Positions 57,701 through 64,000 of a stretch of DNA of 64,000 nucleotides are shown here, piece after piece. Position 1 is the stretch's first letter, and every line of letters begins with the position of its first letter. The notes under the pieces were generated by a model. That model made no database searches and was not told the DNA's origin. It saw nothing but the letters and a program-made list of their open reading frames with translations. Origin of the DNA: Paramecium octaurelia (taxonomy: Eukaryota; Ciliophora; Oligohymenophorea; Peniculida; Parameciidae). The DNA lies in contig CAJJDP010000027.1 of assembly GCA_905182995.1 (NCBI GenBank), forward strand, positions 556,066-620,065. The letters run 5' to 3'. The translations under genes were made by a program, and so were the position numbers.

Positions 57701-58089
57701 GTCATTAAAACGGAGATTTGATGTGTAAAACCCACCAAAAATAAGCATTTTATCACTAGAAAGGGCACATGCTGCATGATTTGTTCTTGGCAATGGTGGA
57801 TCACCAGAGCATTATACTAACTTCCATTCACAAGCATTTGTTGCTACTCTCAATGAATATACTTATATGTTAATTACAATATCTACCTTAATTATTTGGC
57901 GCTATCTTTGTATTTTTCTTTTCTGCATCTGGTTTCTTCTCGCTATCTAATCCTCCAAATAGTATGTGAGTTTTTCCAACAGTTACAAAAGTATGACCTG
58001 ATCTAGGTGCTGGAATTTGACCAGATTGCTTCACTTATACCCAAACTAATGGTTGAGGCTGTAAAAAGATATGAACATATATATACCAT
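42725..58089 (-). CDS. axonemal outer-arm dynein heavy chain, alpha type with N-terminal Kelch repeats
   Basis: The ATG at 58089 is directly followed by a 28-nt intron, then PAPRSGHTF and several Kelch blades (about 57.9-55.2 kb), each with GG and R-x-GH-type motifs. Next come the tail and linker, six AAA modules, stalk and C-terminal cap. P-loops: AAA1 [15 protein letters not shown] (near 52.39 kb, repeated near 51.02 kb), AAA2 [12 protein letters not shown] (about 50.17 kb), AAA3 [13 protein letters not shown] (about 49.2 kb), AAA4 GVGGSGK (about 48.14 kb). The stalk coiled coils lie at about 47.4-46.5 kb. The end [20 protein letters not shown], then LLMSDD, is typical of axonemal chains. 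A Kelch N-terminus is known for the Chlamydomonas alpha chain and its ciliate counterpart, so this should be the outer-arm alpha chain that powers ciliary beating. As drawn the gene contains two assembly duplications and a gap. Confidence 0.93.
45095..45355 (-). repeat. Glu/Gln/Gly/Lys low-complexity insert in dynein motor
   Basis: Inside the dynein frame, after the AAA5-side segment ending LDEKAAAQIDLG and before [20 protein letters not shown], about 85 residues are almost only E, Q, G and K. The codons are GAA, TAA and GGA repeats. It sits between AAA5 and the AAA6 side of the ring. The complement yields false hydrophobic ORFs on the plus strand. Confidence 0.8.
49756..51121. repeat. assembly duplicate 1, copy 1 (1366 bp)
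   Basis: This block, coding for the end of AAA1 and the start of AAA2 of the dynein, is repeated at 51125-52490 with an offset of exactly 1369 and only scattered single-base differences (for example gttgat against gtagat at about 50153/51522). It abuts a single N at 51122. A motor with two successive AAA1-AAA2 units would be without precedent, so I read it as an unmerged contig overlap between slightly different alleles. Confidence 0.85.
51122..51122. other. single ambiguous base at a contig join
   Basis: The only isolated N in the window. Sequence on its left ends exactly where the duplicated block ends, and the duplicated block resumes three bases to its right. It therefore marks a contig junction rather than an ambiguous base call. 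Confidence 0.85.
51125..52490. repeat. assembly duplicate 1, copy 2 (1366 bp)
   Basis: Second copy of the AAA1/AAA2 block of the dynein heavy chain. It continues naturally at its right end into the upstream part of the gene (linker side), whereas copy 1 continues naturally at its left end into AAA2-AAA3. Merging the two gives one normal dynein. Confidence 0.85.
55112..56016. repeat. assembly duplicate 2, copy 1 (905 bp)
   Basis: A block of the dynein N-terminal region (Kelch blades and the following segment) that recurs at 56484-57388 with offset 1372 and few differences (for example ccgaac against ccaaac at about 55281/56653). It ends at the start of the N gap. Confidence 0.85.
56017..56483. 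other. assembly gap (467 N)
   Basis: A run of 467 N. Because identical sequence flanks it on both sides, the gap is probably artificial: the contig ends overlap rather than being separated by missing bases. Confidence 0.95.
56484..57388. repeat. assembly duplicate 2, copy 2 (905 bp)
   Basis: Starts directly after the N gap and repeats 55112-56016. It continues at its right end into the most N-terminal Kelch blades. Collapsing the two copies and the gap removes 1372 bp and restores one continuous dynein N-terminus. Confidence 0.85.
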
Positions 58090-58191
58090 CTGTAATTTTT
58101 AACAAAAAAATTAATAATATCATACTATTCCTATTCATTTCACTTAAATATCTATTATATAGTAAATATATATTATATATCTTTAAAAATT

Positions 58192-58684
58192 TCAAATTCT
58201 TTTTTGTACCTTGCCCTTCTTTTCATTGTATTCATCACTGGAAGTCATTGGAGAATGATACCCTCCTTCACTAAACTATGTTAAATAATATTTACCCTTT
58301 TTGAAATCTCACATATTTACTATTTTTCTTTGTTCTTCTAAAATGATATTCTTTTTTTTCTTCCCCAACTCCTTCATTCAAAGCTTATTTTTAAGTTCCT
58401 GTTGTCTAAATTGGTTGTGAAATTTCTTAAACAAAAGGTGACGTCTTGCTACTCTATGAAAATATTCTGTCATTTGGGTTTATCTTGCCTTTCTTTTACA
58501 AATTCCCACCCAATTTAGAATTCTTCATACTCAAAAATCCTTCCCATCCTTTTATCACATTGCCAATATGACCTGTTTCTTCCAAATATCTTGTTTCCTC
58601 ATCAAATATACTCTTTTCCAAATTTTTGAGTTCATTCTCTAAAATAAACTTCTTTTCAACTAGGTCTTAGTATTTCTTATCCAT
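58192..58684 (-). CDS. EAF6: EAF6/MEAF6-like subunit of histone acetyltransferase complexes
   Basis: 155 aa with one 25-nt intron. Eaf6 is a small coiled-coil subunit shared by NuA4 and NuA3 (and HBO1/MOZ complexes in animals). Family landmarks are in order: a leading coiled coil (YQDLVEKKFILENELKNLEK), SIFDEETRYLEETGHIGNVI, KGWEGFL, then after a basic linker NDRIFSQSSKTSP, which corresponds to the ERLFSKSSVTS block. The basic C-terminal tail is ciliate-specific. The stop is about 100 bp from the dynein start on the same strand. Confidence 0.9.
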
Positions 58685-58803
58685 TAATATATATATATAA
58701 ATTTATATAAATTATTTATCATTATTTATTAGATTCCTCATTCTAAACATTATTATAGATGACAGTTTCTTCAATTCACCATTCTATTCTACAGTAAAAG
58801 AAT

Positions 58804-59226
58804 TCAAAACTAATATCTAGTCTTATATCTTAAATCATCAATTCTAGGAATATCTTCATGAAAATCAAATATTGGTAAATTTCTGGGAGTGCTTATTTTG
58901 TGAGATAATTATGATTCTTTGTGTTTAAAAATTCCAGGTTTTAAATAAATCCATATTTTATACATCTACTAAATGTGCTTATTTGTTGATATTTTATTAT
59001 TATTAGATTTAATAAAGCGCTTCTTTATTTTGTTTGCTTTATCTAATGTCTTTGTTCTCAACTACTCCACAAATTCGTTAAAATTGTCTTATCATTTTTA
59101 CTTTTTACTTAATTTTTCAATTCACACTATATTCTTTTATTTGAAAAGGGTTTATTTTATTGGTAAGTATTTCTTCAGTTCTGTTTTATAGAATCAGAAA
59201 TCTTTTTCTAACTGCTTTATTCTCAT
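58804..59226 (-). CDS. possibly broken coiled-coil gene
   Basis: A convincing coding block (EFVEQLRTKTLDKANKIKKR, STPRNLPIFDFHEDIPRIDD) reads to TGA 58804-58806. Upstream in the same frame, back to ATG 59226, the sequence stays coiled-coil-like (TELKKYLPIKQTLFKQKNIV) but has three in-frame TGA. A 21-nt interval starting GTAAAAAGTA would remove one of them as an intron; the other two are unexplained. Either the true 5' exon was missed, or it is a decaying gene. No family was recognised. Confidence 0.35.
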
Positions 59227-59512
59227 TTTAATTAATTTTTTACTTATATTAAAGATAATTTAAATATTCAGCTAATAAAGTACTGATTCATGATTTAAGC
59301 ACCAGAATTTTTATCTTAGAAGTTCAAGTTTATTATCGTTTATACAAAATAATAATTAGTTAAATAATCTACATTACCAATTTATTTCCTATATCTGTTC
59401 CCGTAGTGAAGATGTTAGTAAATTTGTTATTACAACATTGTAGCAAGTTTGATTTATTAAAATATTATGGTAATTTAATGGCTTATTAAATAATAATTTT
59501 AACAATATACTA

Positions 59513-59926
59513 TCAAATTATCATAATTGTGCTCACTTTACTATATCCAATCATATTTTGTTTTAGAAAATCATTCTTAATGATAACTTTAGCTTAATTT
59601 GATGACAGAAAACATGAATTGATTTTCTACTTAACTTACTCTTCGTTATCATTAGGCGATATTTTTAGAAGTGGCAGAGATGTATTTTTGTTGTTTGGAG
59701 TAGTGGTAGTGTAATTAGAATGCGGCTTGGTTCTGTATTTAAGATTAATATTTTCTAATTGTGTATTGATTCTTGCAGCTTGTAAAATAGGAGGCAAAGG
59801 TTAAGAAATTTAATCACTGTAATCTTCTGTTTTATGAACTTATCTTTTAGTTTTCTTCCTATAGTATTTCAATTGACCACCATAGCAGATAATGTATTTT
59901 TTGTTTAGAATCTAATTTTTATTCAT
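59513..59926 (-). CDS. unidentified basic protein, 137 aa
   Basis: An intron-free frame, ATG 59926 to TGA 59513-59515. It is basic, with many Tyr, Asn and Thr (KYIICYGGQLKYYRKKTKRQ, SNYTTTTPNNKNTSLPLLKI) and no hydrophobic helix or signal peptide. It is divergent from the TMEM33-like gene, only 18 bp apart, so the two promoters must overlap. No function can be assigned. Confidence 0.5.
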
Positions 59927-59944
59927 TAATATTTATATATTAAT

Positions 59945-60799
59945 ATGTATGAAAATTATGATTTTTCCAAAGATGAAAAGTGGAATCTCTATATTAAATC
60001 AGCAGACAATTCAATGTACTATTTCAAATATACTTAGATCTACGGAAAGAATGGAATATTTAAAATAGATTTGGTATAAGGAAAACGTGAACAGAAAACA
60101 TCAAATTGACAATAATAAAATATCAAATGTCAAAGAGGAATCTAAATTACCATATTATATTTATAGCACTGAGAATATATTCAAAATGTCATTTATGCTT
60201 TTGCTTTTTATGTAAGGAGTAGCTTAGATATTTGGATATCTTTTTAATTTTTTAGCATTGTAAAGACAAATACGAAATACTCAAATTTAATAGAGAAAAC
60301 AATATGTGAAGCTTTTGATAAATAATGAATTCTTTCATAATTTAGTGTTTTTATTCCTATTTCACTTTTTTGAGAGAATGCACAATATTTTCATATATAG
60401 TCCAATTGTCATGCACTCCTGGGTTGGAATTTCAGAATTTCTATTCCTCCATCATAAATCAATATATGAAAGTAACAAATTTGTGTGATAATTAGTATAG
60501 GAATGTAACAATATATAGATAAAACTAAGTAAAATAAGGAACTTATTATGATACAAAAATAAAAAATGGAAATTATTTTATTTCCAGTCCTTTTATTTGC
60601 AAAATTCTTTTTTGACCTAGGTAATTGGATATTAGTAATATTTTATCTCGTTTTTTTAAAAATGAAATACCATACAAATAATAGGTCTAAAGTGGCTTGG
60701 ATTTAAATTGATTATTTTATAGAGTCCCATTTGCCTATCTTTATTGTTTCTGCCTATAAAGAACTTAGATAAATCGCTGTACATTTCTTTGTGGATTGA
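59945..60799 (+). CDS. multi-pass membrane protein, TMEM33/POM33-like
   Basis: 267 aa with introns of 22 and 29 nt. A soluble start (DFSKDEKWNLYIKSADNS, LKQIWYKENVNRKHQID) precedes membrane segments: MSFMLLLFMQGVAQIFGYLF, NEFFHNLVFLFLFHFFER, SWVGISEFLFL, IILFPVLLFAKFFFDLGNWI and LVIFYLVFLKMKY. The end, KVAWIQIDYFIESHLPIFIV then YKELRQIA, resembles the conserved C-terminus of TMEM33/POM33, ER and nuclear-envelope proteins. The size is close (human 247 aa), but the charged N-terminus is extra. Moderate confidence: other ER membrane families are possible. Confidence 0.5.
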
Positions 60800-61000
60800 T
60801 AAATATATTATTATGTAATCCAAGAAATCAATTTACAAAATATCTAATCAAAATTAAAAATTAAAGGCTCTACCTGATTTGATATTATTATGATAAATCT
60901 GTATTTCAATTCTAGAAGATATCTAATGTATTTCGAAACCAAGATTACATTGACCTTATTTAGTAAAAATTACACTAATATAAATAATAATAATTTATAA

Positions 61001-61351
61001 ATGCGTTTTAGAGTGATTCTAGTTGTTTTAGTTGCTTTGGTTGCAGGCTACAATAAAAAGGACTCTTGTTAGAATATCTAAAAATTTACATATGATGAAT
61101 GGGATGCGAAATTAATGTGCCCCAACCCTCTAGCTCCAATTCTAGAAACTTAGAATATACCAAAGGCAAAATGTAGCAGATTTAAACCTAGTTTTGATAC
61201 TTCAAATAGAAAGTTGAATACTCAAGATGTGGAAGAACTTAGATAGAAAATGAAAGAAAGGTAAGAAGGAAATCTAAAATTTGATCACGATCAGCAATAT
61301 AAGCAGTATAAAGAATAATAAAATAAATAATAAAAAAAGGATGATTTATGA
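61001..61351 (+). CDS. small secreted Cys-containing protein, 116 aa
   Basis: An intron-free frame from ATG 61001 to TGA 61349-61351. It begins with a clear signal peptide (MRFRVILVVLVALVAG). The mature part has three Cys (DSCQN, LMCPNP, AKCSRF) and ends in a charged, Gln/Lys-rich tail with no retention motif. It is likely secreted or held in a vesicle. No family was recognised. It is convergent with the PH-domain gene; the stops are 23 bp apart. Confidence 0.6.
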
Positions 61352-61374
61352 TGAAATATCTACTCTATTATTAA

Positions 61375-62931
61375 TCATTATTCTTTTCTCTCACCTCCCC
61401 AACAAAAAAACTATTGAAAAAAAGAGGGTTTCTTTTATTCTAACTATTATTATTAAGTCTTTTATTTGTTTAATTATTAAGTCTAGGATTAGTTTGTTAA
61501 TGCATTTTATTAATAATTTTATAGAGTTTGTGATTTCTCCAATACTTTAAATGTAATTTCAACATCTGTCAAATATGATAATTACCCAGTCCACTCATCG
61601 GCTTCATGTATTGTTGATACTCTAAATTGTTATTGAACTGTATTTTAATCATTTACCTAACATAGAATTTCAATAGCTTACAATAATAGTGAACATTCTA
61701 TTACATTACTCAATTGTTGATATAGATTTCAACTCAATATTTGAATATTCTTCAGTATCAACGAATTCCCAAAATAAAGCATGCTCCTTCAGAGTAAGAA
61801 TAACATTTTTCCATTGAGTTGAATTAATCTTCTTTTCTACTTAGCTCTCTAAAATAGTTTTTCCCTTCAGATTAATAATTCTTCTTTTACTATCCTACAT
61901 TTTATATACAGGTATTTAATTAGTTCTACTTACTTAAACAGGCATACTATTATTAATTTGTTAACATTTAAAGATATAATCATGTAGTTTTTTAGCATCA
62001 CTTAAATAAGGAAATATTAATTCGAATACTCTACCATTGTATATAAAATTTATTTGATATTCATTAGTAACAACAAACTGTAAATTTTAGATTTAGTATA
62101 ATTCTATAGTTGTCTCTATTACGCTATTACATATAACTATTACTTGTCAATGTTGCCAAGTTGTTTTCATATTTTAATAAATTTATAGTATCCAAAGTGT
62201 ATTATTAAGGAATGAACTTAATAAATTAATGAATCTAGTCTAAAGACTCAATACTTATGGAAGTGAAAAGCAACAACCATCTCTTCTTTTTAACTAATGG
62301 ATTCTTGACAGACTTTTTTTCAACCAACAATCTCAAAATAAACTCTTTGTTCTTATATTTTACTAAATATTACTTTATCACCCATAGCTTCAATTGTCTA
62401 TTAGATATAGGATGATTTAATTAATGAACTTTATGTATCTTGTGTTTTTTATTAAATAATATTGGATAAAATTTCTTCTCTTCTCAAATAAAATTAAATT
62501 ATTGTTTGTATAGGTATTTCATGCCTTGAAAATAATTATTGATTACCACTTGACCTTATTCATAGTGGATAATTCAGACTTTGTTTTGGATGTTTAATTA
62601 AATGGTACTTTCAAAATATCTAGCTGAAAATCAAACATTATGAATACCCATTTTTCCTTTATTTCCTTGTTTTCTGCTTTTAACTAAAATTTTCTCTAAC
62701 CAACATGAATAATAAACTCGTTTTTATTAGGGTCTAAATAATCCACCTACACAATATTCTATTTCATTATAACTCCTTTATCATTAGATATTTCTAAATA
62801 CCTTTTGGTTGATAAGGAGGTAAATCCACTTTGTTTTTAAAATATAAGAGTAGATTATCACAATAAACAAAATATCTCTTTTGCCATCCTTTTATAAGAA
62901 CAGGACTTTTTTTTTCTAAGAAGCTTTCCAT
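61375..62931 (-). CDS. protein with two or three PH domains
   Basis: Starts with a textbook PH domain: MESFLEKKSPVLIKGWQKRY, FVYCDNLLLYFKNK, then IIHVGQRKFQLKAENKEIKE and KWVFIM. The C-terminal part has another: STQWKNVILTLKEHALFWEF, QQFRVSTIHEADEWTGQLSY. Between them is a segment with PH-like strands (INFIYNGRVFELIFPYLSDA). Introns of 26, 22 and 25 nt are clear. PH domains bind phosphoinositides, so it should be a membrane-associated adaptor. Between about 62130 and 62330 no single frame runs through without a TGA, and I could not find introns that fix it. This may be a sequence error, a missed exon boundary, or two genes. Confidence 0.6.
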
Positions 62932-63202
62932 TATAAATATATAATAATTGTTTATAATAACAATAGTAACTATCTAATCAATATAGAATCATTAAATTTA
63001 TATGGCATACGAGATTGTTATAATATCTGTTTCATCACTTTGCCCATAATTTGAATAATTAATAATAATTATTCTTACAATTCGTTACATGTAGATTCTG
63101 TTCTTTCAAATTAAAATTACTCAAATATAAGTTTGATAAGATATAGAAATCATGGTAAATATGGTATAATTATTCTTTAATAATTTTAAATAAGAATAAA
63201 AA

Positions 63203-64000
63203 TCAAAAAATTCTAGTTTTTATTTTTTTATCTATCAATCCTTTGACAGCATTGCTATCATAAAACTTTTCTGCAAATGAGGATTATTATGATTCGGTGT
63301 TCAAATTTTTAGACACGTAAGATCTAATAGGAAAATACTATACTTATTAAAAGATGATCTATATTATCCTTCAAAACTTTATTTAGTACTAAATAATCTT
63401 GGGCTAACAGGTCTAATCAATTTTGAAGGCACAGAATAATGTGATTAAAAAAAATGTTATGATGTCGTTTCTTTAATTAAAGATTAGGCATTCTCGCAAA
63501 ATGGACCTCTAGATGCTTATATAAAAATACAATTTTATGTGCTTTTGTAATTCAACTTTATCAGTTTTAATTTATTTAAAATTTTTGGAATAATTAGTTT
63601 CGGCAATAAAGGGTAAGGTTGACTATTATTTAGGGGACAATTATTAAGTAACTTTACCTGGATATTGACCCTTCCAATTCATAAAGTTTGAGTTGTATGT
63701 TGATAAGAATGTTGACTAGTTCAAATTAGGATTGTATTCTGGCTTAAAATTATCAACTTTTTCAGAGTTCTGAGGTACAAATTATTGCTTTAATATTGAA
63801 AATAATACATTATAAACACTCTTTTTCTATAGATAAGCCAAATTAGAGGCATAATACTGTTCATAGGCTTTTGATTAATTCAAAAGTTGTTGATCAGGGA
63901 GATGTTTCGACCCGGAATAATCTCTTGAATATTAAGTTGTTTATTTTTTGGGTTGATAATATTTAATTTCATTAAAATTAATGTTCTTATTTAGTAAATC
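63203..64000 (-). CDS. MAP6/SAXO-like axonemal protein, 5' part outside window
   Basis: A minus-strand gene cut by the right edge; about 245 residues are visible, with introns near 21, 22 and 20 nt. The repeated unit STFLSTYNSNFMNWKGQYPG followed by LPFIAETNYSKNF has the spacing of MAP6/STOP 'Mn-type' microtubule-stabilising modules found in SAXO proteins of cilia and basal bodies. The C-terminus (HYSVPSKLIRPVSPRLFSTK, EKFYDSNAVKGLIDKKIK) is basic. A role in stabilising axonemal microtubules is inferred. The plus-strand reading of this stretch shows several TGA and is not a gene. Confidence 0.55.

Noticed and set aside
63203-64000. Plus-strand frame with several TGA where Trp would fit, suggesting UGA recoding
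   Set aside because: The minus strand carries a clean MAP6/SAXO-like gene here with good introns; the plus frame is its complement.
1-64000. tRNA, rRNA, CRISPR, transposase or integrated virus
   Set aside because: I scanned for T-arm-like motifs, regularly spaced repeats, transposase or capsid-like proteins and saw none; a covariance or profile search would be needed to exclude them fully.

Overview
The window is macronuclear-type DNA of a ciliate, most likely Paramecium or a close relative. TAA and TAG are read as glutamine throughout and TGA is the only stop. Nearly all introns are about 20-36 nt, mostly of the form GTA...TAG or AAG. Intergenic DNA is short and very AT-rich, and both strands are packed with genes. 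Standard-code ORFs therefore break almost every real gene, so the coordinates below come from reading with UGA as sole stop and removing the tiny introns. For about 25 genes the spliced length came out as a whole number of codons, which supports the models.

Layout. 1-5.7 kb: the 3' end of one gene, a coiled-coil protein, a Brahma/SNF2-type remodeller, a small unknown gene and ribosomal protein eS10. 5.7-12 kb: ERO1 (minus), then a voltage-sensor-like membrane domain fused to a class I cyclic-nucleotide phosphodiesterase, then a casein-kinase-1-like kinase. 12.3-16.4 kb (minus): a Dbf4-type zinc-finger/AT-hook protein, the GINS subunit PSF2, an ANTH-domain adaptor and a 59-aa protein. 16.4-25.1 kb: a B-box/WD40 protein, an RRM protein with a long Arg-Asp-Asn repeat, a membrane-anchored carbonic-anhydrase-like protein without zinc ligands, a protein with a C-terminal bZIP-like segment and a SUZ-domain protein. 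25.2-34.7 kb: a formin, a CxxC coiled-coil protein, an MGTCES-starting protein, a PX protein, a Hook-like protein and a ubiquitin-like/eS31 fusion. 34.7-42.7 kb: an alpha-solenoid karyopherin-like protein, two small genes (one a PHO80-like cyclin), a tandem pair of ankyrin paralogues and an unknown gene. 42.7-58.1 kb (minus): one very large outer-arm-type dynein heavy chain with N-terminal Kelch repeats. 58.2-64 kb: EAF6, a broken-looking gene, small unknown genes, a TMEM33-like membrane protein, a secreted protein, a multi-PH protein and the 3' part of a MAP6/SAXO-like protein.

There is no operon logic. Functional themes are cilia (dynein, SAXO-like, possibly the PDE), chromatin (SNF2, EAF6) and replication (PSF2 next to a Dbf4-like gene). 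Inside the dynein gene there are two assembly problems: near-identical 1366-bp and 905-bp blocks repeated on either side of N characters. The real locus is probably about 2.7 kb shorter than drawn. No CRISPR array, insertion sequence, viral gene, rRNA or tRNA was recognised.
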